This document shows, piece after piece, positions 18,149 through 28,554 of a stretch of 34,629 nt of DNA. A program made the position numbers and the translations under genes. The notes beneath the pieces are model-generated. The model saw nothing but the letters and a program-made list of their open reading frames with translations. It ran no database searches and had not been told where the DNA came from. This DNA is from Seminavis robusta (taxonomy: Eukaryota; Bacillariophyta; Bacillariophyceae; Naviculales; Naviculaceae): contig CAICTM010001189.1 in assembly GCA_903772945.1 (NCBI GenBank), forward strand, positions 1-34,629, in the 5' to 3' direction. The first letter of the stretch is position 1; the number at the start of each line of letters is the position of its first letter.

Positions 18149-19196
18149 TTACTCGTCATCCAACTCGGGAGGACTACGAAATGCCTTCCAGGTTAAGCGT
18201 AGGGAATAAAAAAAGGATGGGACATAGAGCAAACTCATTGGTCGAATGGGTCGTTCCAGAACATAACGTTGTACAAAGAGGACAAAGAATCGTCGCAGCA
18301 TGCCAAAGTAGTCGTCGTAGAATGACAAGTGATGATTGTAAAAGGCCATCATCCATAATATCATGGATGTCAACCAGCCTGCAAGACACTTGTTCATGCG
18401 AGTTGCCGACTTCGTTTCCCCTCCTTTGGGCAATACCAAATCTACGGCAACGGCAGCCAGCCAATGGATGAGACCCTGTAGGAAGCAAATTTGGGTTGTC
18501 AAATATTCAAATCTAAAAGAAAGAGATGAAGAAGTTAGTGTTGAGTTCAATGAAGGAGACGGTGGACAGATTATCAATACCAGCCAGCACTTACTCGTGA
18601 TGATGGAACATGAGCTGTAAAGGAGCCGAGTATCCAATCATTTTGGAAGCAATTTTTTGCTCCCCATGACCCAGCAAGACCGAGCCCGTCATGGTGCTCA
18701 CAAAGATGGAGACCGTCTCCAAGGCAAAGGATGTAAGGAGCAGGAATCTCATGGCGAGCTTGAGAAAGCGTGTACTTTTAAGATCGGAACGTCTCGGTGC
18801 CGTGTCTTCTCTGGTTTCGGTCAGTGTCACCAAGACGGCTCCCGCAACAAGAGCCGCCGGGGCTCCAATATTGGCCGTCCATTCCCACGCGTCAAAGGCC
18901 GTGGAGCAACTGTCATAGACGAGATGGGAAAGTTCGTTACGACCTACTTGAAACCAGGCATAACGAGCACTACTGTCTTGTCGGTGGCGACGCGGTCCAT
19001 ACCTTACTGGCACTCTTGCTGTTGCGGTAGTACCACCGGTTGGTATGCTGGATGGATGGGGTATCACCGGAGTCAGGCGATTGGTCGCATGATCTGGTAC
19101 CACAAAGCAAGAGGCCGACGGCAGGAATACAGCTACTAGTAGTAGCAGCAGGCAAGGAAGGATGGATAGCATTGGGGAGGGCGTCATGGTCGTCAT
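18149..19196 (-). CDS. Predicted plastid multi-pass membrane protein, unknown function
   Basis: Two exons on the minus strand, 19196-18595 and 18512-18149. The 82-bp intron has a GTAAGT donor and a pyrimidine-rich TTCTTTTAG acceptor. The protein is 321 residues. The N terminus MTTMTPSPMLSILPCLLLLL... ends in LPSASC-FVVP, a signal peptide with Phe at +1, as in the ASAFAP motif that sends diatom proteins into the complex plastid; a Ser/Thr/Arg transit-like stretch follows. About five hydrophobic segments come after: NIGAPAALVAGAVLVTL, FLLLTSFALETVSIFV, the exon junction region HHHEFEYLTTQICFLQGL, CLAGWLTSMILWMMAFYNHHL and a last one near LLYVPSFFYSL. The first in-frame ATG is used. No enzyme motif is recognised; it may belong to a diatom-conserved family, unverified. 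Confidence 0.8.
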
Positions 19197-20426
19197 CCAA
19201 TAAACGGGCTGGCGAGGGCAACAAGAGACAACCGATGCCAACAAATAAAAATAATGGACCACCGGATCTTTCTCGGTGATGGGCTGACGTGTCGCGATCT
19301 TTGACTTCAATCACGGATACTTTCTATTCCCTGAAACGTCGAGTACCGGTACGCTACCAGCCAGTAGCTGGTAGCAGGGGGGTTATGGCAGACCAACATG
19401 ATGGTTCACCAACATGTAACACAGGCCCTTTCTCATCCCACGGATAACATTGCTATATTAGTGTCCATCAAGAGATCCAGGGCAGCCATTGTCACGCAGC
19501 CACTGGATCACTTCACTTTGGCTATTCCTGCAGGCACCTCGGTATGTCGCTACACTTACCGAGTGAACAAACGGGGGCTCCGAGTGGGTACAAGAGGGTT
19601 TTGAGTAGATGGATTATCTAGCTAGATAGATTATCTACGGATCCCCTTTGATGATCAACACTGGCTGTGACAATCCTGTGTTCGCTGCTGGTGATGGGGT
19701 TGACCTCGCTAAAGCTCAGCCTCCCCTCCCACTCCAGACTGGGTGCTTTGGCTCGAACAGCAGCCTCCCTTCTTTAGAGGCCATTGTCTGCACTCATCCT
19801 CTGGAGACCATTCCCACCCAAAGCCCCCTCTAACCGAATAATACCCTGCATTATACCCCTACCAGTATTCAACAGAAGTGCACCAGCCAGGGATCGGGCC
19901 TGGAATGATGCCCGGGGTAGGTCCTCGGTGTTGGTCCAGGGGAACATACATCCTGATCGCATGGTCAGCAGGGCGTAGACCAGGGATGGCGACGTGGTTT
20001 CTAGCTAGCAGGGTGGCCACAAGTGTTTGGTCGGATATTTGGGCCAGGCCACCTTCGTATGAAGTGTCCGACCAGCAAGCAGGTTGGTTTCGTCGCTGCT
20101 TCGACCAGACGCTAGCTATTTAAAAGAACGATTGACATATCTGGCGATTGTTCTGGTATTTTGCCCCTACAGATAACGGGGAAAAGCGAGCAAACGGCAC
20201 TTGTATACGAAGTAGATAGTAAGCAAACTAAGTGAATTTGACACACCAAGAGATGAAACAAAAAATCCATTCGAACTAGGTGGGAATTGTTGACCTTCGC
20301 ACCAGATGTCCCCTCTTACAGCATGCATCTTCTATAAAATGTAATGTAATATAATACCGGTATCTGTTGCACTCATGTACAGCAACATGCAAGCAACATG
20401 CAACCAATTGCTTTTGGAAATGTTGT
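19197..20426. other. Spacer without a recognisable gene
   Basis: Only short open frames occur on either strand, none with a recognisable domain. GTACCGGTAC and GCTAGCTAG-type palindromes occur at about 19342, 19615 and 20005. A G/C-richer segment at about 19840-20100 resembles in composition the segment at 21660-21960. Both might be old transposon pieces, but no protein similarity supports this. The promoter of the plastid protein should lie just right of 19196. Confidence 0.4.
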
Positions 20427-20957
20427 TCAAATCTGCCACAGAAAGGCCACCACAGAGAAAATCGCAGAGCCTCCCAACACCAAGCTGTTCATGGCGCTGG
20501 ATTCTGCATTGAGTACGCTCAGTGTACTATCCTTTGTCGGTTCTTCCTTGGGGGTTTCCTTGGGGTATTCCATAACGTTGGATCCGTGGCCGTCTAGAAT
20601 TCCTTCGGACAACTTCTCCGATCCCGGAACGTTGCAGCCAACCCCTCGGAAAATTTCTTGGCATGTACATGAGCTTTCGCAACGAATGGCCGTGGTATCG
20701 TCTCCTCCGGCAATTGAAAGATCCGCATTGGGCGACCTCGAGGTATACACCACTCTCCCGTCTACCGTGCTCTCGTCAAACCCATTGTTGATAATGCTGC
20801 AGATACCCTTGTCACAACCAACTACGTTGCAGACGTTTCCAGGCTGTGGACAAATGTAAAACCCATCCGCTGGACGATAGATGGCCTCTACCGGTTGTCC
20901 CTGTCCCGACACCGCCCCAACCGCACAGAGCAATAACACGGAGCACAATAGTCTCAT
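20427..20957 (-). CDS. Small Cys-rich secreted protein, probably GPI-anchored
   Basis: A 176-residue protein starting at ATG 20957. It has a signal peptide (MRLLCSVLLLCAVGAVSG, cleavage about residue 18) and a mature part with eight Cys (YICPQPGNVCNVVGCDKGICS, then RCESSCTCQEIFRGVGCN), suggesting four disulphides. A Pro/Glu/Lys spacer (PKETPKEEPTKD) follows, then a hydrophobic tail of about 16 residues (LVLGGSAIFSVVAFLWQI) preceded by small residues (NAESSAMNS), the pattern of a GPI-attachment signal. It is probably a cell-surface protein. The Cys spacing does not match a family I can name. Confidence 0.75.
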   Translation of the reverse strand: MRLLCSVLLLCAVGAVSGQGQPVEAIYRPADGFYICPQPGNVCNVVGCDKGICSIINNGFDESTVDGRVVYTSRSPNADLSIAGGDDTTAIRCESSCTCQEIFRGVGCNVPGSEKLSEGILDGHGSNVMEYPKETPKEEPTKDSTLSVLNAESSAMNSLVLGGSAIFSVVAFLWQI

Positions 20958-22745
20958 GGTGTAGTATGTATATGTTATTTTCGATTTCAGTTGCGTCTTT
21001 GCCTTTCTCTCCTTTTTGTTTTTGCAACCAGTCTCTCAGAAAAGAGTTCGCTCCTTCTTTGTCGAATGACGATACACTTTCGTCGATCCCTCGTCAATTT
21101 GGTGTATCGAGTTGCCATTTTCGATCGTGCTAAAAGACCGAAATATCTGTTGAGGTCTGGCAGCATTGGAGGGATTTTGCATCCCGCGCAACCAGCTTGA
21201 ATCACAGTCGGCACGATTTCCGTTGTACACTTGGATGCTACAGTCACACTTTTTTGGGCACGTCGCAGCAAAATCCTGCCCCACGAGTTGACCGAACCCT
21301 TTCCAAACTGCTGTAAGATCGGGCCATACAGTTCTTGCATCAGCTAAAAGAGGGAAACCGCAGGAAAAGGTTCGCTAGCTGCATAAAAGCGGGAATTCAA
21401 GCGAGAGCAACTGCGTTTCTAAAATGACTTAGCTGGCCAGCTAGCATGATACACGCAAAATACAAGTTCGCTCCAGGACCAACAGCATTCAAGACTAGCT
21501 AGATAGTAGAGGAACCAAGCAGCCTCCTGACGACCTTATTATATGTACCCGTGCATACATCTCACTGTTTAACATCCACCCACGTTCTTGACGGCAATAG
21601 CTAGCTAGTATCTTGCTTCTCGCAAAGACGTGTTATTCTGAGTTCAGTCCACGCGGGCAAAACCTATCAAGTTTGCAGGCAGATTCCTGCCTGTGGTTCC
21701 TGGTTTTGATGCTTGGGGATCCTGGATTCCACCAGCCAGCGTTGCTCATGGTGTACGCCTAGGTTTTCAGGCGTAGGTCCTCATTCATAGAGGTCTTGGT
21801 GTTGGGTCAGGTGTAGATTCAATCATTCGATGCTTGTAATGGACCGCGAGTGGGGCGCCAGGTAGTCTGATGTCCAGGAGTGGCTGGGGGCTGATTTTGG
21901 CCGTGGAATTGGTCTGGGTGCTGGACTTGCTGTCTGCGGCGGGACCATGAGACCAACCTGGATTTGGTCTCCTGGTGTAGGTACTGCCTTCCTGGCAACG
22001 GACCTACCGTACCGTACGGTACCAATATATGTGATCTTGGCGTCGGCCCTGGTGGTTGGACTGGATTCGATTCGACCAAAGCCGGGCGCCAGCCCCAAAT
22101 GTTGGCTCTGGTGTACCGGTACTTGGTACCGTACAGTCGTACGGTACCGGTACTACGTTTCTGCAACAGTAGTTGCACAGCCTCAGTATGTGCTTCCCCC
22201 TACTACTATGTGGATCTTACATACCCTCAGGATCAATGACAGTATGCTACGTAGAAAGTCTACAGTATTGGCAGTCATTGAAACAAAGATCCTCTCAATA
22301 AGACTCCCAATATTAAATAAACTGCAACAGTGAAGATATAAGGACCGCCCATAAAGACCAACCACATACTGAGAGGATCCAATATTCGCTTAAGTAACAC
22401 CAAACATACCTGCCGATTCCAATGCGATCCATTCATCGTTACAGTTGAGGTATACTCAAGCAGGAGTTGCAGAAACGTCCGAATCCCGTGGCGCGAAGAG
22501 GCACCAACTGGTACTCACCAACTCTCGTACGATCCGTACAGTACGCTAGCTAGCCACCGTAAAGAGGCAAGCAACGCAGAAATCCCGTGATGGATGCGAT
22601 CGATTTTCTAGCTAGATAGCTAGGTCAATTCAGTTCAGTTTTCCTCATTATTTTCATTCCTTCAACTCTATAAAGGAACTCTGCCAAAATTCCAACTCAA
22701 GCAGCAAACCAACAATTGCTTAGTTGACCAAACAATTCCTCCACC
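20958..22745. other. Long spacer with a possible Cys-rich fragment
   Basis: No supported gene. On the minus strand at 21036-21284 a short frame without ATG reads TCPKKCDCSIQVYNGNRADC, which may be a remnant of a Cys-rich secreted protein like its neighbour. Dense palindromic GTAC repeats occur at 21995-22160. GCTAGCTAG words occur at about 21599, 22548 and 22608. The segment 21660-21960 is Gly/Pro coding-like but has stops in all frames of interest. Confidence 0.4.
21995..22160. repeat. GTAC/CCGG palindrome-rich patch
   Basis: CTACCGTACCGTACGGTACC at about 22003-22022 and GTACCGGTACTTGGTACCGTAC followed by GTACGGTACCGGTAC at about 22113-22154 are overlapping self-complementary words. They can fold on themselves and on each other. 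Similar words recur in other spacers of the window. Confidence 0.7.
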
Positions 22746-24430
22746 ATGGCCAACAATGCCAATGCTGGAGCAGCCTTTGGGTTGGAGGACGTGCCGGATT
22801 TGCCTGAAGCACCCACGGAACAGCCCAAGTACAACCGGGATTACCATCGTCTCTTCGTCAAATTCATGAGCTGGCTGCACAAGAGGACATACACCAAGGC
22901 GCTCGCTTCCAACCTAGTGTTTGGCCGGCATCCAACCACCCACGTTGCCGATACTTGAAATGGCGTGCGTATGGTAGACCGATGTTGACTTCAAAACCTC
23001 GAGCAGAATCCAACCTGCCGCTCCTCTACTCTTGAGCAAGAACAAGAAGGCTATATCCTTCTACATGCCTCAAAGGTGCCACATGGAATGGAACCTCCGG
23101 CAATCAACCAAGTCGATCCTGTGAACGAAGTGGTCAAGGAAGTCAAGAAAGCGGAGACTCAACACCGCGGCAAGAAGTCCTGTGCCACCAGGGATTTGAC
23201 GGAAACCGATATCGCAAGGTGGTCCATGAACTCTACGGCAAGGGAGCTTTGAATCGACCAACCGTACAGCCTGCATGTTGAAGCAGCAAGTCATCTCATC
23301 ACCAGGACGGACGACATCTCCAAGTTGAAGTATTCGACTACAAGCCGCATCCAGACTTCCCTTTTGCGCTCAGTTGCAAGGTGCATTTGGTCCAAGAATA
23401 TTTCGGAAGAACGACAATGCCCTGACAAAATATTCTTGGGTCGATGGATACCGACTTTTGTGCTCATGACTCGGATTGGCGAATTACATGAGGCGTCCTT
23501 CAACTACGGGTATGGCGCCGCTGTCGGGAAGATGCATTCCTCTTTACTCCCGAAAGCGATCCCAAGTGGCTCCCAAGCACTGCAACGCAGCTACCGCAAC
23601 ATTCTCAAGCTGTCTTTTTGTCGCTCCATTTCTGGCTGTGGGGCTCCTCATTGCTGTGTTCTTGGGAGTCACATCATTCGGAAGTTTGCTGCAACTCTGG
23701 CAAGAGGGATGGGTGCTACTGCTGACGAAGTTGACATTCGAGGTCGCTGGAGGCTCGCTTGTCTGGACGGTTGTTGATGCTACATTTCGCCTGAACAGCC
23801 TGGATCGACGCTCGTGTTGCCGAAAGCTTTGCATGGGGGCTCTATTGCCTACAAGCTACACCCGGATGCCAAGAGAGTGACACCGACTGGTTGATTGAGC
23901 AGTGGTGCCAAGGACGCATGCCTTTTACGACGGTTGTCAACGACATTTCGCTTCACTTGGCTCTGCCTCTTTTTTGGGCTGCTCTTGACGAATTTTGGGA
24001 GGAGAGGATGGAGCTCCCGTTCGTGTTAGGATCAAGATGCGTACGAGCGCATCAAGCCGATTTCTGTTGGCATCAACCCTGTGGTGAAAGTGCCTCTCTC
24101 TATTTGGCTGCACAACACCAGCTCCACATCAACGAATCGAGCGTGGATACGGGAGGGGGGGTGGCCGGCTGGCGGCACTACGAATGCGGCACTACGGAAC
24201 GACCGGCCAGGCAAGTACTCGTCAAGTTGCCAATGAGTCGCGGCAGGTGACGGTATATGCAAACGCAACAACAGGTACGAACGAACGAGGAGGTTCTGAC
24301 AAGTATTATTGCTGCAGCACAACCAGCTCCAGGAGCTCAATTGCGCAGGAAGTAGGACCCGCGACAGTTCGGTGCTGCTTTGAGAGGTTGGGTTGGAGAC
24401 TTGGCTTGGCGCGGAGCTGACGAAACTCAA
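22746..24430 (+). pseudogene. Degenerate Crypton-like tyrosine recombinase
   Basis: Broken plus-strand coding remnants in all three frames. The first 70 codons are intact (MANNANAGAAFG... NRDYHRLFVKFMSWLHKRTYT), followed by a stop. Then come KEVKKAETQHRGKKSCATR with LTETDIARW (about 23120-23220), DDISKL with DYKPHPDFPFAL (about 23310-23370), WSKNISEERQCPDKIFLG (about 23388-23441), and GSHIIRKFAATLARGMGATADEVDIRGRW (about 23667-23750). The last resembles the His-x-x-Arg box of tyrosine recombinases of the Crypton type. IAYKLHPDAKRVTP, WCQGRMPF and GINPVVKVPLSIW continue the C-terminal half. Numerous frameshifts mean it is inactive. The family assignment rests on motif recall and not on alignment. 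Confidence 0.7.
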
Positions 24431-25878
24431 TGGAAATATTTCAGGTAAGTGTGGACTGTGTGGTGTTGGCTATTGCAACTATGGCTATTACTGCTCTAAC
24501 TATGTATTTTTGTATGCTGTTTAGGGATGGCTGTTCAGCCTCCAAGGATTGGAACACCTGATTCAGGTTAGATGGTAATCTTTTAGAAATTGGTTGACTG
24601 TGGAAGGACTCGCCGGAATGCCAGACTTAGCCTCAGGTAAGACAAGCTGTGGCCACCACCCTGCTGATAGTAGGCTGCAAGTACAAGTACAGAACTGCTT
24701 GGCTCTGCTTGGCAAGAGTGGGATTGCATGGTATTGTGTGTCAACAAGCCAGCCAAGAACATTCACTGCTGATGATTCGGGGCTTGCAAGTCAACTACTC
24801 AGAGGAAGCCAATCCGGGGGGGGGGGGGGGGGGGGGGGGAGGGGGGGACTCTCATGGCTACACTTGTCAATGCTCAGAAAGCTCCAGCTTGGGTCATCTC
24901 CAAGATTGAGAAGCATTACAAAGGAAGTGTTTTGAATATTACTGCTGCCATCAAGCAGGACACCAATTATGGGCAGTCTGCATGAGTGATCTTTGTATTG
25001 TTCGTCTCAGTAAAGTTGACCTTAGTTTAATCAGCATGCTAGCCATGCCTTATAGTGAGTCTGTTACATGAGTACTTATTGTGTTTTCGTTTTCGTGGTT
25101 TCCGTGGACTTGTGCTTTTTGGAACGTTTCGAACGTACTGGCTACTCGGTAGTTAGCTGACTAGCTGCTAGCTACTAGCGATTTCGAGGACTTGGCCTTT
25201 TCGAAAACGTACTCAACCAAAGAGGTGCGACGTTATCTTGACAGTGAGTAGTAGAGGTGCGAGCCTCATTTTTCTTACGACCGAGGACGTGACCTCCTCA
25301 CTGGTATGAACGACCGACAACCAAGCATACACCAGGTGTTGGTATATCTCGATCGATAGGATGGATACCTCCTGTAGGATGGCTACCACAGGTACAGGCT
25401 CTCAGTATTCCTCTCAGTTCAGGGATATACTTTTACGGTATGTACTGGTCTGATTCAATTTGGCGGTGTAGCCTTTCAGTGTAGCCTTTCCGTAGTCGCC
25501 AGTATTGATAACCTGAGACGAACAACCACGGTGTTCAAGCAGCTTTGGCGCGTTAACCATCTTGACTAGCTACAAGAAAAGGTTTCGATTGATTGACTAG
25601 ATACCAACCGGAAGCCAGCATAATGTAAAACTAGCATTAATATTTAATTCCGGCAACAGATCCCAGATTTTTTTGCCAGATGGATCTTAGTTTCTTAATT
25701 CTCAAGAACGAGCGGTATCTGGTATGAAGTGGTTGCACGGGCAAGTGTTGCCGTCCATCGGGTTTTGTCTTGCGGTTCCTTATTAGCAGCTTTTTGACAA
25801 CCAGAGTGTTGCCAACCTAGCAGGAGTGACGCGTTTTCATGCACCAATTTTCCTACTCTGGTGTTTGCAACCTCCAAT
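24431..25878. other. Spacer with intron-like segment and poly-G
   Basis: No gene is supported. At 24445-24523 there is an intron-like segment (CAGGTAAGT ... TGTTTAG), perhaps part of the neighbouring decayed element. After the poly-G tract the sequence has GCTAGC/ACTAGC words near 25150. A short direct duplication, GTAGCCTTTC, lies at 25468-25490. The last few hundred bases should contain the promoter of the next gene. Confidence 0.4.
24816..24847. repeat. Homopolymer: 24 G, one A, 7 G
   Basis: Positions 24816-24839 are all G, followed by A and seven further G. Such a run can form stacked quadruplexes and is unstable in replication and hard to sequence, so the exact length is doubtful. Confidence 0.95.
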
Positions 25879-26649
25879 ATGACGACCGAGGCTGAAGAAC
25901 TGGTCTCGGGATCCTCTGGCCAAGGATCGTCTTCTTCCCAACAGACTAGCCCTGAGGGTCTTCTGTCACAGGCCGCCAAAGTTTGGTACTATTTCCTTAT
26001 TCGAGGCATCATCTTGTTGCTCTTGGGAGTGGCATTTCTATGCTTCCCAGAAGAAACGGTCACCACCGTGACGATCCTGTTTGGAGTCATGCTGCTGTTG
26101 GAAGGGCTCAACGCGGGTGCACAAATGTGCGCTCTGTCCAACAGTGACGCGCACAATCCACTCGGGGGTGCCATGGCAATCTTTTACTTTTTCCTCATGG
26201 TCGTGAATATAGGATTGGGCATTGCGCTCTTTGCGTTTCCCGATACAACGGCACAAGTGTTACTGATTCTGGTCGCAGTCTACTTTATCGCCATGGGATG
26301 TGTGCAAATACTCTTTGTTTGTTGCTTGCAGAGTGGCAGTACCGGTCTGCAGCAACAACAACCCGGTGCCCTGATCTGCATGCTGTTGGGCGGGGCGCTC
26401 TACGTGGCATTTGGAATGCTCATGCTCGATGATTTGGATCACGGAATCCGATTCTTTGCAATCTTTATTGGACTTGTCCTCATGATGTTCGGCATGCAAA
26501 TCATGTGTTTTGCTTGTTTGCTACGAGCAGCTTCGGGTGCCATTGACCGTCAGAACGAGTTTGACGAGGAATTGAAGTTGAAGGAACCTGCCAAGCCGGA
26601 TCCAGACACCTCCAGTAGTAATGGTGTCGAAGCAAGCGAAATCGTTTAG
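25879..26649 (+). CDS. HdeD/DUF308-family six-helix membrane protein
   Basis: A 256-residue membrane protein starting at the first ATG. A polar Ser/Gln-rich N terminus (1-34) precedes six hydrophobic helices at about 38-56, 61-80, 97-120, 124-150, 163-183 and 189-214. A polar acidic tail follows. The first pair, WYYFLIRGIILLLLGVAFLCFPEET followed by TILFGVMLLLEGLNA, is the short repeat of HdeD/DUF308 proteins. The unit recurs with NIGLGIALFAFPDTTAQVLL as the second copy and GGALYVAFGMLML as the third. Bacterial HdeD is tied to acid resistance, but the molecular role in algae is unknown. It is convergent with the CRAL-TRIO gene (109 bp between stops). Confidence 0.85.
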   Translation: MTTEAEELVSGSSGQGSSSSQQTSPEGLLSQAAKVWYYFLIRGIILLLLGVAFLCFPEETVTTVTILFGVMLLLEGLNAGAQMCALSNSDAHNPLGGAMAIFYFFLMVVNIGLGIALFAFPDTTAQVLLILVAVYFIAMGCVQILFVCCLQSGSTGLQQQQPGALICMLLGGALYVAFGMLMLDDLDHGIRFFAIFIGLVLMMFGMQIMCFACLLRAASGAIDRQNEFDEELKLKEPAKPDPDTSSSNGVEASEIV

Positions 26650-26758
26650 GAAACTGCATTTATTTTTGACTATTACGTACGTTGCTTGTCTGCTACCAGT
26701 ATGCACTATACACTACTACTTGAAAGTTTCCACCAGCCCATTCTTCCAGCATGAACCA

Positions 26759-27896
26759 TCATAGTCTGAAAGTCCTTTCATTTTCGTATCGGATTCGAAG
26801 AGACTCGTACATGTTGTCCAATGCCCTCCGTGTGGCAGCCTCAATAGTTGGAAGACCGTAGAACTGGTCCAGGCGCCCGGGAAAAGTACACCCCAGAGTG
26901 AATTTGGATGACAAATTCTTTGGCAGCACTCGCTTGCCCAGAGACATCATCAAGTTGGCTACCATGGGTGTATGATACATGTACACGTGAGAAAAAAATG
27001 TGGGGTAAGATCCATGGATTTCAATCAATCCCCTTCTCATTAATTTGCCATCCACCATGTTCTTGCTAGGGTCAAATCCTACCAAAGAAAAGAGCGAGAA
27101 TTGCAGATATGAGAGAGCAGAAAGAATGTGAACGAGTGGAAGGAGCAATCTTGCCAGCCATTGGGATCATGTCTGCCTAAATACTTCTATTGTACTCACC
27201 CTCAAACTCAGCAATCTGTACATGTCCTTTTCTCACTACCTCCAGGTTGGGGAAGAAGGCCTGTGACATGTAGTACAGTGCCATGAATATTTCCTTGGTC
27301 TTTCTATGACATTTGAAGACACTTTTGTCAAGTTTCGTAGGATCAAGTACCAACAGAGAAGTGCCTGCCTCCAAATCAAAATCAAAGGAGAGCACAATAC
27401 CTTGAAAGTCTTGAATATTGTACTTCTCGATAACCCTCTTGCCCTCTTCGATAGAATCGAAAATATTGTACTCTTTCCTGTAGGCTTGAAGGTTGAACAC
27501 CCGATTCACAGCACAATCCAAGTCACCCTGTGAGAATATGGCCAAATGAGCATACATCATGTCCGGAATACTGTCTAATTCAGGACTGGCTTCCACTGTG
27601 CGCTTGATCTGCAGTGCCCATTCCCGCTCTTGATCCGAAATTTCCATGAATTTTGGGTCTGCTTGGACGGTCACAGATGGTGGTAGTGATGGCACACGAG
27701 GATGACCCTCTGTGGCTCCTTCTTCATCAACGCCTTCATCCCGTTGAGTTTCATTCGTTGCAGCAACAGGGACTTGATTGTCGTTGTTGGGTTGGCTCTC
27801 CTCGTTGTCAGTGACTTCTTGATTTCGTGAATTCAGCTCGAGATCTCTCTGACTGCCATTGTGAGACTCTGTGGTACTGGTATTGGGGCGATCCAT
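26759..27896 (-). CDS. CRAL-TRIO (Sec14-like) domain protein
   Basis: Two minus-strand exons, 27896-27200 and 27078-26759, separated by a 121-bp intron (GTGAGT ... TTGGTAG). The join reads IAEFEG-FDPSKNMVDG. The protein is 338 residues. About 1-80 is a polar, Asn/Gln/Glu-rich disordered leader. About 85-145 is a helical CRAL-TRIO-N-like region (SPELDSIPDMMYAHLAI). About 150-320 matches the lipid-binding fold: YYMSQAFFPNLEVVRKG, SYPTFFSHVYMYHTPMVANLMMSL, RVLPKNLSSKFTLG. Family members bind and transfer phosphoinositides or other lipids in the cytosol. It ends NERTFRL and is divergent from glyoxalase I. Confidence 0.83.
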
Positions 27897-28554
27897 TACC
27901 TAACTAGACCCAACCGTGCACGTTAACATGAATGTGGGTGGAAAGAATTGTTAATGGGCAGCACAACACAAATCAGTTGTACATGTATGTAATGGAGTGA
28001 TGGAGTGCCTTTGAATTGCGGTTTCTTATTTCAGACTCGACTCTGACTTACTTGACCTATCCCGCACTCCTACCGTTAGCTAGCTATGCATAGTGTGGCT
28101 GTTTGGTTCCCTTTGATGAGGAAGGAGTAAACTTCTAAAGGCAGCACCACTCAGCAACTTACAACCGCTGTACCGGTATGAGGTACATGTACCAGGTACA
28201 GTAGAACAGTAGTCTACTGTTCTCGAGTAGTCAGTCCATTAGCTATTTAAATTTAAATAAAAGGCCTACTCCACTGCTTTGATTGGTTCTTCTTGTCACA
28301 CTTATTCTTTTTCGCATCTACGACTTTTTCATTGAAGTAAGAGCCTGCAAGACCACAGAAGAACATAACTGTTGTGCTCGCGATTGTGGCCATTCCCCTT
28401 TCCTTCGTTGTTTCAGCTCATGACCCGTTCATTCCAGTTTGAGACGTCATGAAAGTCGCGTGAAACAAAGATCGTTTCGTCCACATCAACACGATCTTTT
28501 TGGCTCCACAAACCATGACATGTTTGGGAGCCAAGACGAAGGAACATAAGATAG
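27897..28554. promoter_or_regulatory. Divergent promoter of the CRAL-TRIO and glyoxalase genes
   Basis: This 658-bp gap lies between two head-to-head starts. It contains a GTACATGTACCAGGTACAG palindromic patch near 28182, TTTAAATTTAAATAAA near 28245, and a TAGCTAGCTA word near 28078. No further gene is seen. Confidence 0.4.

Noticed and set aside
20987..21340. A 117-codon minus-strand frame
   Set aside because: Basic, no domain and no signal peptide. It lies in the promoter region of the Cys-rich protein, and another frame of the same strand looks more protein-like.
22746..22958. Complete 70-residue small gene
   Set aside because: Downstream DNA continues the same recombinase-like protein in other frames, so it is the first piece of a broken gene.
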